The position numbers and the translations under genes are program-made. Under the pieces are notes generated by a model. It was not told where the DNA came from. It saw only the letters and a list, made by a program, of their open reading frames with translations, and ran no database searches. From positions 11,327,973-11,391,972 of the forward strand of contig JAQFVV010006215.1 of NCBI GenBank assembly GCA_028023455.1: a stretch of DNA of 64,000 nt, given 5' to 3'. Of the stretch, positions 47,106-58,419 are shown one piece after another (the first letter of the stretch is position 1; each line of letters opens with the position of its first letter). This stretch comes from Epiperipatus broadwayi (lineage: Eukaryota; Onychophora; Udeonychophora; Euonychophora; Peripatidae).

Positions 47106-49307
47106 CCATTAAGCATCACATGATCACATTCCCTATACTAGCACATTATTTGTTGATAAACAGAGCAAAACTTTCCATACAGTATTGCCACCTGTGCTAA
47201 ACAGAGTAATCAATGGATGCCAGAAGGCTTGTGCATAAAATCCCTATCTAATGCCTACTCATCCAATATCCCCAGACTAGTTTCTGGCTTGTGGCCTTCA
47301 TCAGTGAGGAGCTTTGGATCTGAGAGCACTGCATCTAGATCTTAGGATATAATGCAACCCTCTAGCAAACACCTTTTATCTCTACTTAACTATAAAACTA
47401 TGAGAATGAAATTGAAAACCCAAAAAATATTTTCAATCTAAGCTCAATAGCTTATATAGTCATATGGGTCTGAACTCAGTTCAGCACCCATACATTTTGG
47501 TGTCTTTGGCTCTTTTACAACCATAGCCACCACTATCCTATTAGGCAGGATTGGTGTTAAACCATTAAGCATCACATGATCACATTCCCTATACTAGCAC
47601 ATTATTTGTTGATAAACAGAGCAAAACTCTCCATACAGTATTGGGTATTGCCACATGCCAGAAGGCTTGTGCATAAATCCCTATCTAATGCCTACTCATC
47701 CAATATCCCCAGACTAGTTTCTGGCTTGTGGCCTTCATCAGTGAGGAGCTTTGGATCTGAGAGCACTGCATCTAGATCTTAGGATCTAATGCAACCCTCT
47801 AGCAACCACCTTTTATCTCTACTTAACTATAAAACTATGAGAATGAAATTGAAAACACAAAAAATATTTTCAATCTAAGCTCAATAGCTTATATAGTCAT
47901 ATGGGTCTGAACTCAGTTCAGCACCCATACATTTTGGTGTCTTTGGCTCTTTTACAACCATAGCCACCACTATCCTATTAGGCAGGATTGGTGTTAAACC
48001 ATTAAGCATCACATGATCACATTTCTATACTAGCACATTAATTGTTGATAAACAGAGCAAAACTCTCCATACAGTATTGCCACCTGTGCTAAACAGAGTA
48101 ATCAATGGATGCCAGAAGGCTTGTGATAAAATCCCTATCTAATGCCTACTCATCCAATATCCCCAGACTAGTTTCTTTGTTCTCAGTGAGAGCTTTGGAT
48201 CTGAGAGCACTGCATCTAGATCTTAGGATTAATGAACCTCTAGCAACCACCTTATCTCTATTAACTATAAAATATTCTGGGGATATTGGATGAGTAGGCA
48301 TTAGATAGGGATTTTATGCACAAGCCTTCTGGCATCCATTGATTACTCTGTTTAGCACAGGTGGCAATACTGTATGGAGAGTTTTGCTCTGTTTATCAAC
48401 AAATAATGTGCTAGTATAGGGAATGTGATCATGTGATGCTTAATGGTTTAACACCAATCCTGCCTAATAGGATAGTGGTGGCTATGGTTGTAAAAGAGCC
48501 AAAGACACCAAAATGTATGGGTGCTGAACTGAGTTCAGACCCATATGACTATATAAGCTATTGAGCTTAGATTGAAAATATTTTTGGGTTTTCAATTTCA
48601 TTCTCATAGTTTTATAGTTAAGTAGAGATAAAAGGTGGTTGCTAGAGGGTTGCATTAGATCCTAAGATCTAGATGCAGTGCTCTCAGATCCAAAGCTCCT
48701 CACTGATGAAGGCCACAAGCCAGAAACTAGTCTGGGGATATTGGATGAGTAGGCATTAGATAGGGATTTTATGCACAAGCCTTCTGGCATCCATTGATTA
48801 CTCTGTTTAGCACAGGTGGCAATACTGTATGGAGAGTTTTGCTCTGTTTATCAACAAATAATGTGCTAGTATAGGGAATGTGATCATGTGATGCTTAATG
48901 GTTTAACACCAATCCTGCCTAATAGGATAGTGGTGGCTATGGTTGTAAAAGAGCCAAAGACACCAAAATGTATGGGTGCTGAACTGAGTTCAGACCCATA
49001 TGACTATATAAGCTATTGAGCTTAGATTGAAAATATTTTTTGGGTTTTCAATTTCATTCTCATAGTTTATAGTTAAGTAGAGATAAAAGGTGGTTGCTAG
49101 AGGGTTGCATTAGATCCTAAGATCTAGATGCAGTGCTCTCAGATCCAAAGCTCCTCACTGATGAAGGCCACAAGCCAGAAACTAGTCTGGGGATATTGGA
49201 TGAGTAGGCATTAGATAGGGATTTTATGCACAAGCCTTCTGGCATCCATTGATTACTCTGTTTAGCACAGGTGGCAATACTGTAAGGATAGTTTTGCTGT
49301 TTATCAA
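47106..49307. mobile_element. Family A palindromic array, 2.2 kb
   Basis: The left half carries units in one orientation starting at 47,106, 47,562 and 47,999 (periods 456 and 437, block CCATTAAGCATCACATGATC). At about 48,275 the orientation flips. The right half carries TCTGGGGATATTGG at 48,276, 48,731 and 49,186, exactly 455 bp apart. Units are nearly identical except around 48,110-48,270, where the left half has many small deletions next to the switch point. Open frames across it (47,576-47,782, 48,105-48,293 and 49,117-49,335) are repeated translations of the unit and not genes. It splits the long repeat. Confidence 0.92.
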
Positions 49308-50140
49308 AAAATGTATGATAGTTGGAATTATTCATATTATCATGTTATTTGTAAATTTTTTTAATTATTTATTAGTTAATTTATAAATAATTGTTAAAAA
49401 TTAATAGTTTTAATGTCTTTATTACTCCAGCTATCCATTCTATGAACTGATAGTATGTATGCCTTGATTTCACAATAGCATAATATGTTAGGGATTTGTA
49501 AATTATCCCAGTAAAACTATTCAAATTAAAGTAGATGAAGCTTATACATTTTATTTTCTCTTATTCACAGTCATAGTTCACAGAATCTTGTTATCTTAAG
49601 TAGTTATAGAGCAATAATAATTCATTTATTTAGATTTGGGGGTTTATGTTTGCATTTTGGCATTCTGATAATTCTCTGGATGACACAAAGATTAAGATTA
49701 CTTTTAATGTCTGCATTTTATTTTTTTGTTAGAAAAAGTCTAGTTTATAGTTGGCACAGCTATACACTCATGGCACCTTATGGTAAGAGCATTGATTATG
49801 ATCAACATATATCAAAATACCAGCATTATTTTTCATGGTAGATACTTTAGCTCTTAAGTATGTGCATACAGAGGATTGTTATATATCATGCCCAAGTTTT
49901 GCATTGACCATTGAGTCTCTTTTAAATCCAATCATAAGTGATATCTATTGATTATCTTTGTGTAATGCTGATGATATGACTTATTAGTAGTATAATGTTA
50001 GCTTGTAACTTATAATTATTAGCATAATTAATTTTTATTCCAGTGCTGATCTCATGCTGCATTTGTATTTATTCATTTTATATTCATTCATTGATGATTT
50101 TTCATCTCCCCAAATATATCTTCTACTTCTTTAACATTGC
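49308..50140 (+). repeat. Long interspersed repeat, copy 1, right part
   Basis: This continues the repeat interrupted at 47,105 and aligns with 52,590-53,445. Landmarks: TTAATTATTTATTAGTTAAT, GTAATGCTGATGATATGACT and GTGCTGATCTCATG. The open frame 49,650-49,841 overlaps in similar position with 52,934-53,140 in copy 2, but the reading frame is not kept across indels. A diverged third copy is at 62.88-63.44 kb. Confidence 0.8.
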
Positions 50141-50840
50141 AAATGATGTCTGAACAGTAGGCTCAATGTGTTTGAGTTCTAGAGGTCAATATACAAAATG
50201 GCTACATAACTTGAAACTCAGATATAATTACATCTGAGAAAGAATTTCTGTATTTTGATGCAGAATTAATTGTAAAAAGATATTTTACTACAAAGTATGT
50301 GACAAGAGAATAGATGATGATTAAATTATAATTAATTCAAAATCATAAAATTAATGATGTGAATATATGTTTAAAAAGAGTTCATATTTAATGTAGTATA
50401 GAAAATCAAAGTATGATTTTTGGAGTTTGAATTGTGCTTTTGACAGTTGGAGTTTGTTTACATGTACTTTTAGTACTTGTGATGAATGGGAGATTTTGTC
50501 ATTCACATAAAGATGTAATGTTTTTATGTGGGTCCATGCTGTGTTTTATCCAACACTATACCAACCAACTGTCAAGTTTTAATATTTTCACTTGTTCATA
50601 ATGGACAGTTAATATAATTCTGTGCCATGAACCCAGCCTCTAAGTCTCAAACAAAAGGAGCAAAGTGTAGTTTTGAAGTTTTTTATTTATCAACCTCTTA
50701 GACTCAAATAATTTTGCATTATTATTTCTATTTTGGCTTATAGATATATATAGTGTCTAAATTGAAATAACTCTTCTGGTATTTATGCTGCACTATGAAC
50801 TTATAGTCCAGTGGCTGAATTCTGTATCAATTGCAAATCA
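50140..50840. other. Noncoding AT-rich spacer
   Basis: No feature was recognised between the first long-repeat copy and the family A remnant at 50.85 kb. Confidence 0.5.
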
Positions 50841-50844
50841 CTAT

Positions 50845-51013
50845 TCATTCGTTTGCTGTCAGTTGATAGCACTTACTAAATTCCTATCCAGTACTATCCT
50901 ATTCATTAGGCCCAGACTACTTTCTAACTTATGGCTTTTATCAGTGTGAAGATTTGGATCTTGAAACATCATATCTATATCTTTAGAATCAAACTCATTT
51001 GCTTACTAGCAAC
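50845..51013 (-). mobile_element. Family A remnant, strongly diverged
   Basis: Collinear matches to the minus-orientation family A unit include GGCCCAGACTACTTTCTAAC, TTATGGCTTTTATCAGTG, AAGATTTGGATCT and TACTAGCAACTTTT. It ends where the second long-repeat copy begins. It is much older than the array at 47-49 kb. Confidence 0.65.
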
Positions 51014-53445
51014 TTTTCTCAAATTAAACAAATAAAGGTAAAATGGGGGAGGGGAATGATAGGATTTAATTTTTCCAGTTTTTTATATCAAGCATTTCTT
51101 AAATGATATGATAATTACAAATATGTTTTTAAAATAATAATGCATTTATAATTTGTAAAGAAGTATTTATTTGTAAAATAGAAAAAAAAACCAAAATAAA
51201 TAATTTCTTTTATTCTCTATCTTCAGTAATTTGTTTACCAGATTTAATTTTGGGAAAAAAAATATTAAGAGAAAAAAAATTATCTTCAGTTAATTACTGA
51301 AAAGTTTTAACTTTAACCCTTAAATGATGATAAGAGTGATAAATAGGTAAAATTTCACATCAGATTTTTAAAAGAAAAAAAAAATGTTTTAATATTTTGT
51401 TAAAAAATTTTGTTTTCATTAATTAAAGTTGCTTTTTTTCTTTTCTATTTATCTCTCTAGACAAAAAGTAATGTTGTCCAAATGAAAGGGTAATTAAAAG
51501 ATTATCTTGTTTTTTGGTAAGAGAAAAAATAATTGCAGTGGAATTCTTTTCTTATGACTGGATTTTTTTTTAATTAAAAAAAAGAAGAGAGAAGTAGCCA
51601 AATAATATTTTGTAAAAATAGACACCCTTCATCAGGGCTTAAGGTGTTAGTTAGAGATAAGATGTTATTGGCTGGACACAGGATTATTGCAAAAAAATAA
51701 GATATTGTGCAGGTTAATGCAGTTGGCCTCAGTGTCTTGTGAGCAGCAGTTATTTTTGATCAAGCTATTGAAGTGATCAGTAGCAGCAGTCTGTCTGAAT
51801 TCAGTTGTTGAAGAAAATAAAAACAATAGTTTGGCTGTGAAAAAAAAAATAGTTTGGTAGTATGAAGTAAGGTTCATCTCACTGGTAGTTTAGAAAAGTG
51901 AGTTTTGAAAAGGGATTTGAACAAAGCCATGTGCTAAGCCTTGGCTAGAAGTTAAGCATCATCAAGTCTCACCATATTTTCTGTTTATTAAAATAAAATG
52001 AAGAAGGAGAAGATCCCTGAAATAATCTGCAACAAACTTTGTTAGTATCCAAAAGCATGAATGTTCCATTCTGAGTGTTAACCCAACCAGCAAGATATGA
52101 AAAAATGAATAATTTTAACTGGATAATTTTAACTATGTGCATTACATGGAGAATATGTTTGTGGAGGAAGCTTACAGGAAGAAAAATGAACATGATAGAA
52201 ACTGAAAGTTACAACAACCAAAGGTCTCAAAAAATAAATCCACTGTAAAAAGGTATTTTAATATGCACATTATATTTACATTATTAGAAATTTTTTAAAA
52301 TAAATAATAATTAATGTTAATGAATAATTTTATTAGTACTTTTTTTTAATTGAAACATGTTTATTTTAAATCTTTTCTCCATAATGCAATTGAATATGAC
52401 CTTTTCATTTTCATAAGAAAAGGCAAAGAGGGATTAAGCTAATTTAAATTTTTTTATCTTTGAAATGTTGTTTGTAATTTTAATTATTACATGGGGAAAT
52501 TATTTTGTTAAAATTAAGGTTAAAACAAGGGGTTTGTAAAAAGTCAACTGATTAACCATATTTGCTCTCTGAAATTTTTTTTTTTATATAAAATGTATGA
52601 AAGTTAGAATTATCCTATTATCATACCATTTACCAATTTTCTTAATTATTTATTAGTTAATTTATTAAATAATTGTTAAAAATAATAGTTTAAAATGTAT
52701 TTATTTTTCCAGATATCTGCTCTATGAATTGGCAGTGTGTGTGACTTGATTTCCTAATAGCATAGTGTTTTAAGGGATTTGTAAATTATCTCAGTAAAAT
52801 TATTCAAATTAAAATAGATTAAGCTTATACATTTTACTTTCTCTTGTTCACAGTCATATTCTATAGGGTCTTGTTATTTGATCTAGCTATAGAGCAATAA
52901 TAGGTTAATTTATTTAGATATACATGTTTAGGTTTGTGTTTGAACATCCAAATAATTCTTTGGATGGTGCAATCATCAAGATCATATTTAAAGTCCATTC
53001 ACTGCATTTTATTTTTTGTTGTTGGAGAAAGTCTAGTTCATAGTTGGTCTATGCCTTCAAGGTACCCTCTGGTCAAAACATTGATGATAATCAGCATGTA
53101 TCAAAATTCCAACATTATTTTTATGGTACTTAGTGCTTAAGTATATACATTCAAATAATTGTTGTACATCATACCCTATGTTTGGTACTGACCATTTAGC
53201 CTCTTTTAAATCTAGTCTTAAGGGAAGTCTGTTGATTATTTTTGTGTAATGTTGATGATATAACTTATTATTAGTATAATGTTAGCTTGTAACTTATAAT
53301 TATTAGTACAACTTATTTTTATTTTAGTGCTGATCTCATGTTCCATTTTATATTTATTTATTCTATATTTGTTCATTGATTACTAATTCTATAAGAATGA
53401 TGATGATTTTCAATATCCCCATATATCCCTACTTTCTTACCTATA
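51014..53445 (+). repeat. Long interspersed repeat, copy 2, uninterrupted
   Basis: This aligns with 45,536-47,105 plus 49,308-50,140 and lacks the family A array, giving the empty site at 52,590-52,602. It contains three 40-bp minisatellite unit starts (51,742, 51,782 and 51,822). Differences are spread evenly, so the duplication is old. The plus open frame 52,934-53,140 and the minus frames at 51,665-51,877 and 51,969-52,193 are not conserved as protein in the other copy. Confidence 0.8.
51742..51850 (+). repeat. 40-bp minisatellite, three units
   Basis: Unit starts at 51,742, 51,782 and 51,822 have the same 40-bp period as at 46.2 kb. One middle unit present there is missing here. Confidence 0.75.
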
Positions 53446-55086
53446 ATATATTATAAAATATATACAATATAAAAGCAAAAACATATTGAAAAATTATACT
53501 TATCTCGCTGAATATGAAATATTAATAAATATATTTTTAATAATACTTGAAAGTCAATAGAAAATTATTGCACACAATTCAGGATATTTTGAAAGATTCT
53601 TAAGCTATTTTTGAATTATTGTTACATAATGATAGCAAACAAGAGTTTAACTCCTTAATATTATATGGATTTGGCTCATATAGTTATTTTCATGAGACAA
53701 AAGATGTAAGAATATGAGAAAAGTGTTATCAGTGCAAAACATTCTGAAGCATAGATCTGGACCAAGGACTGTGCTAATGGCACATTAGCACAAGTTCCTG
53801 CACTTATCAAGGCTCTGCATGATTTACATTTTGTAGGAAAATCTCTAAATAAAATGTTTTATAACTTGCAAACATATCTTTTTTTTTTGGCCAAATTTCT
53901 GTAATTTGAGGATTATCACATGCAAAGTGATTCAATTCTAAAAGCACTAATTGTGCAATTGCATAGATTTTTCATCCACGAACACAACATGTATTCTTAA
54001 ATATTTTGCATTGTTCTGGTCATGTTAATGCGAAATCAGCATAGGCTAAGAATGATCAGAGTATGAAAAAAAAAAAATTACGATATTATTAACATATTCG
54101 CAATAAAACACATTCAAGAAAATACTTTGTTTACCATTATTTATTTTATTTACTCAAATATTCACTTAATAAAATTGCACAATTTTATCATCACCATTTG
54201 AGTAAACAAAATAAAATACATATAATGCGAAAGTTTATATTTTATTTTTTTGAATTCAAAATAAAAAAAAAATTTAATGATGAGAATTGTTCTTGACTTG
54301 ATTTATACTAATTGTGAATCAATATACCTATATGTACAAATAAGATATTTTTGAATATCTAACTATTTTTTATTATGGGTAAAAAGATTCCCCTTCCCTT
54401 TTGTGCATGAAAGCATTGCTTCAGATCTCACATTTTCTAGGGTCAGTTCTGCTGGAGCAAATGGTATGATAAGATTTAATTACCAGGTAGAATAAGTAAA
54501 TATTTTATTTTATTATTTTATAAAAAAAGAATTGAAAAAATTATAATATATTACAAATACAAACATATTATATAAAAATATGTAACTATTAAAAGGAAAC
54601 AATGTTTTTTTCTTGCATACATGAATATTATACCATTGACTTTGTACTTGTGCATGCACAGTATCTTATTCAGCATATTGAAAAAATAATCAAATAATTA
54701 ATCATTCAGAAGGTTACATGATATTCAAACTCCAGAAATGGCAGGTGCTTTAATCCATGAATATTATACTTCCCAAGTTTTATACCACTGTTTACTAAAC
54801 TCATACAGGCCTGAGTGTGACATTATAATAAAGTGAAACTGATCTTGATTTCTCAAACTAAACATTTTGAGTTCTTGGGTCTAACTTATTAAAAGGAGAC
54901 CTTATAAATTTCAGTGTCCAACACACATATAAAAAGAATAAAAGAAATCTGTAATTAAAATTTACAGATAATTTCTTCATACTATGACTAAATAAAAAAA
55001 TTAAATTTTACGTTTTATTACACTGACCATATGTAAGGAAATTATATACTGAAATGATATTTATGTATGCTTTATGTCTGAAATTT
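53446..55086. other. Noncoding AT-rich region with a small inverted repeat
   Basis: No gene was recognised. TATTTTATTTACTCAAAT at about 54,146 pairs with ATTTGAGTAAACAAAATAAA at about 54,197, a compact hairpin of about 70 bp. Confidence 0.5.
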
Positions 55087-55100
55087 AAAATTAGAAGTTT

Positions 55101-55195
55101 TTTTTTTCATATGTCAAAGCGTTGACAGGGTAGCGAACCCGGGCCAGCTGCTTGGAAGGCAGCTATGCTAACCACAAGGCCACCAACATCTGACA
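55101..55195 (-). mobile_element. Short tRNA-Gly-derived SINE, copy 2
   Basis: The body is flanked by an exact 14-bp direct repeat, AAAATTAGAAGTTT (55,087-55,100 and 55,196-55,209). On the minus strand it starts GTCAGATGTTGGTGG and keeps the anticodon arm AGCTGC/GCAGCT with loop CTTCCAA, so the anticodon is TCC as in tRNA-Gly(UCC). The T-arm reads GGGTTCGCTACCC without the extra bases found in the other two copies. It ends AACGCTTTGACATATG followed by seven A residues (the T run at 55,101-55,107). This is the copy closest to tRNA-Gly. Internal A and B boxes could have driven polymerase III transcription; an autonomous LINE would have supplied the enzyme. Confidence 0.9.
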
Positions 55196-55209
55196 AAAAT
55201 TAGAAGTTT

Positions 55210-55885
55210 AATTTAAAAGTAAAGATTTTCAACAATTTTAATAAATAAAAATTATATTTATAATTTAAATGCACAGATAAAATTAATTATAATTTTATTT
55301 TAAAATTTAAAACAAAATATTTCTTTTATTAACATTATTTATAAAGGTATTTCATAATTAGATGGGAGAAAATGGCATTATTTTAGCAAATGTAATTAAA
55401 GTTCTTATAAACAGATTGATTAATTAAGGAGATGAGTACTTGATGTAATTTAGTCTGGCAATCCCTTTCAAAGATAAAATTTTAAAAGTCAGGATTGAAC
55501 AAATAAGAAGGGGACCAAAATAAAGTTGAAAAGTTATCTACCACCAATAGGTCAATGGATTGAAATGACAAATGATGGATCCGATTTTGCTGATAAGCTA
55601 AGTTCAGAAACTATAAATAGTGGTTATAAACCATTGTGTGAAATATACACTTTGATTAATGAACTGTTGATTACTGCTGAATCATTACTGTTGCTGATTA
55701 GTTCATTATTGTGCCTTCGATATCCTTATTATACCTGGTGTTGAAAAATACAATAAAAGAGTAGAGAAGCTTCAATCTCCTTCATTCTTGTCAGCTAGCA
55801 GAGTGTGGGCCAAAGATCCATAGAGAAGTCAGCTAATGTAGAAACAATATTGTGTCATTATATGCTTAAACTTAGAGTGTCTACT
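55210..55885. other. Noncoding region
   Basis: No gene could be supported. The plus open frame at 55,526-55,744 has no motif. Composition is a little less AT-rich from about 55,760 to 55,900, just ahead of a family A remnant. Confidence 0.45.
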
Positions 55886-55889
55886 GCAG

Positions 55890-56010
55890 TGGTAAGAAAC
55901 CAGCCATCAATCAATTCTGCCTGATTAAAACTTACCACCGTTATAGCTATAGTTGAACAAAGTCCACTAAAAGTATACCAATACATGAAGTCCAACTTCG
56001 AATTCTTAGT
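55890..56010 (-). mobile_element. Family A remnant, central part
   Basis: ATTCTGCCTGATTAAAACTT, then CCGTTATAGCTATAGTTG, GTCCACTAAAAGTAT and a terminal AGTCC follow the order of the family A unit (ATCCTGCCTAATAGG, TGGCTATGGTTG, AAAGACACCAAAATGTAT). It is strongly diverged, with changes at many sites, and the strand assignment is tentative. Confidence 0.45.
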
Positions 56011-56121
56011 AATGAAAGAAAATAAGAACTTTAAAATATATTATTCTAATACTAACATTACTTATTTATCTCCATTATACTGAAAATTCATTATAAATTA
56101 TTATTATTGATTTTAAATATA

Positions 56122-56590
56122 AGGGATTTGAACTCAGACTTTCAAGCACTCTTCAACTATCCACACTATCTCATACAACTGATACACATGACGACACACA
56201 TGTAGAAAAGATAAATAATCACCAATATGCATATTTCATGCTAAACCAGCACTCATCAGTTGGTCCAGATTATCATCTCCCACACACATATATATAATCA
56301 GTGCTCAGTTTATATTAAGATAGGAAATCTTTACACTTTAATGGACAGACTTCAATCTACTCCAACCTCCAACTTTTCAGCCATTCATATCATTGAAAAA
56401 CTGAGCACTGATTATATATATGTGTGGAAGATGGTAATCTGGACCAACTGATGAGTGCTAGTTTAGCATGAAATATGCATATTGGTGATTATTTATCTTT
56501 TCTACATGTATGTAGTCATGTGTATCAGTTGTATGAGATAGTGTGGATAGTTGAAGGGTGCTTGAAAGTCTGAGTTCATATCCCCTATAC
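56122..56590. mobile_element. Family C palindrome
   Basis: The left arm (about 56,122-56,308, starting GGGATTTGAACTCAGACTTT) is complementary to the right arm (56,403-56,590, ending GAAAGTCTGAGTTCATATCC) with few mismatches. About 95 bp lie between them, and that loop contains the same GGACAG-CTTCAATC block as the 38.8 kb arm. The open frame at 56,260-56,451 crosses the loop and is not a gene. Young by arm similarity. Confidence 0.88.
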
Positions 56591-56599
56591 TTATAATTA

Positions 56600-57000
56600 A
56601 GCTCCAGGTTTATGAAGATGCCTGGTTTTTAAATATTATTGATTTTGTAAATCTGTTTATAAACCAGTGTGACAGGCGATTAACCATAATTCAGGAACCT
56701 AAATTTAAAAGTGTAATTTTTTATAAAAAGCAATTAGCTTATTATCACAATCTCTGACCATCTTTTTAAAGATTTCATATTTTAAAAGTCATTTTCACTA
56801 CCTGCAAATATAAAACAGACTGCATAATCAGAGTAAATTAAGATTGTTTTTGTAATTATATTTTAATAGTTTACAATTTTTAGCAAATTATCCTCCAGTT
56901 TTGGGGAAGAATAATTTGGGTGTATTGGTATAAGTGAACTACTGTAACTTTATTTCAGGCTGTTTTGTTTATATGTGAGATTTATTTGTATATGTTTTAA
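56600..57000. other. Noncoding AT-rich region
   Basis: Nothing recognised. It would lie downstream of the candidate minus-strand exon. Confidence 0.45.
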
Positions 57001-57005
57001 TTATT

Positions 57006-57230
57006 CATAACTGATTGTGATACCATTGCGATTGCCAGTCATTTGCAGTTGTTCTCTTACTTGGAGCAGTGGCATACATAGATGGACATTCCTGCCATAT
57101 AGAATCTGTTTTGTTTCTGTACATGTCTTGGATGATATCATTAAATAATTGCCAGTCACCCTTATGCTTAGTACCTTTACAATAGTATGCGATAGATGAA
57201 AATTCACATCGTATAGTGTATTCCTAGCTC
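57006..57230 (-). CDS. Candidate terminal exon of an unidentified protein
   Basis: On the minus strand, a frame preceded by CTAG at about 57,230 reads YTIRCEFSSIAYYCKGTKHK, GDWQLFNDIIQDMYRNKT, then DSIWQECPSMYATAPSKR and a short tail with two tryptophans before a stop at about 57,006. This frame is not the ATG-initiated one over the same bases. Its composition is unlike the low-complexity frames elsewhere: polar and aromatic residues, four tryptophans in about 70 codons and no homopolymer runs. The nominal acceptor AG has a poor pyrimidine tract. I do not recognise the family. A YC followed by GDW loosely recalls the C-terminal half of M1 aminopeptidases, but that is not evidence enough to name it. 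A decayed transposon exon remains possible. Confidence 0.3.
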
Positions 57231-57239
57231 ACGTGTATT

Positions 57240-58300
57240 TATTTATTCATAAATAATGTAACACAGATGTTGCCTCTCACATTTGCACATATAGTGTTTA
57301 ATTAATTACCTCTTTACAGCCTGCAAGTATTTATGGCAGTCCAGTTTTTTGAATACTTAATGAATACAGCCTATCCTCAAACTGTAGGTTTATTAATCTT
57401 AAAACTGTAATAATAAATAATTGTGATCATTGGTCTTTGCCGCAAGTTTATCTCTGTTCAGAAACAATCAAGAATGTATTATACCATATTATACTTATCT
57501 GTGCATAAACTTAATTATTGAAGCCGCAAATAACTTGTTTATAAATGACAGTGCAGTCAATTTATGCTTTTGTGTGCGTTATAAAATTGTGTATATGTAA
57601 ATAAATTGTCGTGCTTCATTATCTTTAGCATTTGTCATTATTTTTCAATCAATAATTTAATTAGAATATGATAGAGTCTCGTGTGACCAGATGATCATAG
57701 CAGGCTATAAAAAGAAAATGTTGTTTATTCTGTGGCATTGGAATGTGAAGTTCCCATGCAAATTGCTCTTGGATGATTTGCGGGTGAATGTATATTTTGA
57801 ATAGATACAATACTGTATGTATTGTTTTAATATTTGTGAGCCCCCCCCCCTAATTATCTTAGATGAAATCTTCAGAAAGTTTACACGATGAATGTAATAC
57901 TAATCTTGTCAAATATAAAGATAAGAAATTTACTATGTACGCATGTAACAATAGTAATAATACTATTTATAAAAAATAAATTCTGAACTGCACAAAGATC
58001 ATTTTTAATTATGAAAGTCCCTCTGCTCATTCTTCATATATCATACTGAATTTGATAAACTTCCGACAAAAAAGCTAATAAAATTATGTGATATAAACAA
58101 TAAAAGTTAAGTCAGATTTAAAAATGATAATAATGAGAGATCTTTAATCAAATAAAAAAATAAGAGAAAATAAATGTCTTTCATAAAGTGGATTAGAGAT
58201 TGCAAGAATATTTTATTGTTTCTTAATTGACAGTTAATTATTATTGAGAGATAAATTTGCAATTCATCTATTTATTATGAATAAATATTTGGAAAATTTG
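57240..58300. other. Noncoding region with a poly-C run
   Basis: No gene was recognised. A run of ten C residues is at about 57,842-57,851. AATAAATTGTCGTGCTTC near 57,600 resembles a polyadenylation region on the plus strand, but no coding sequence leads into it. Confidence 0.4.
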
Positions 58301-58314
58301 TGAATCTTGAGACT

Positions 58315-58405
58315 ACCGTCTGCAGCCGGCATTATGGCTGTTAAGACAGTCTTGCTTCGCTTCCATGGCAACAACTGAACCATTACTTCATAACTTTTAA
58401 AACCG
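58315..58405. promoter_or_regulatory. Less AT-rich island with an RFX X-box-like site
   Basis: This short island stands out from its surroundings in G+C and CpG content. GCTTCCATGGCAAC (58,359-58,372) agrees with the RFX X-box consensus GTHNCCATRGHAAC at 13 of 14 positions; only the second base differs. Upstream, GCCGGCATTATGGCTG (about 58,325-58,340) adds to the impression of a promoter. In animals X-boxes mark genes of cilia and sensory neurons. No adjacent coding exon is visible, so any target gene would lie outside the window or in unrecognised exons nearby. Confidence 0.4.
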
Positions 58406-58419
58406 TCGATTAAAAAAAA

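Noticed and set aside
47106-49307. CRISPR array
   Set aside because: The repeats are hundreds of bases long with no short spacers, and the inverted halves are typical of eukaryotic repeats.
47576-49335. Similar open frames with YSSNIPRLVSG repeated in the array
   Set aside because: They repeat because the 455-bp family A unit repeats. They occur on both strands and end at unit boundaries.
49650-53140. Similar short proteins at 49,650 and 52,934 suggesting a gene pair
   Set aside because: They share position and some residues, but the frame is not kept across indels between copies and the third copy has many stops. They follow from the nucleotide repeat.
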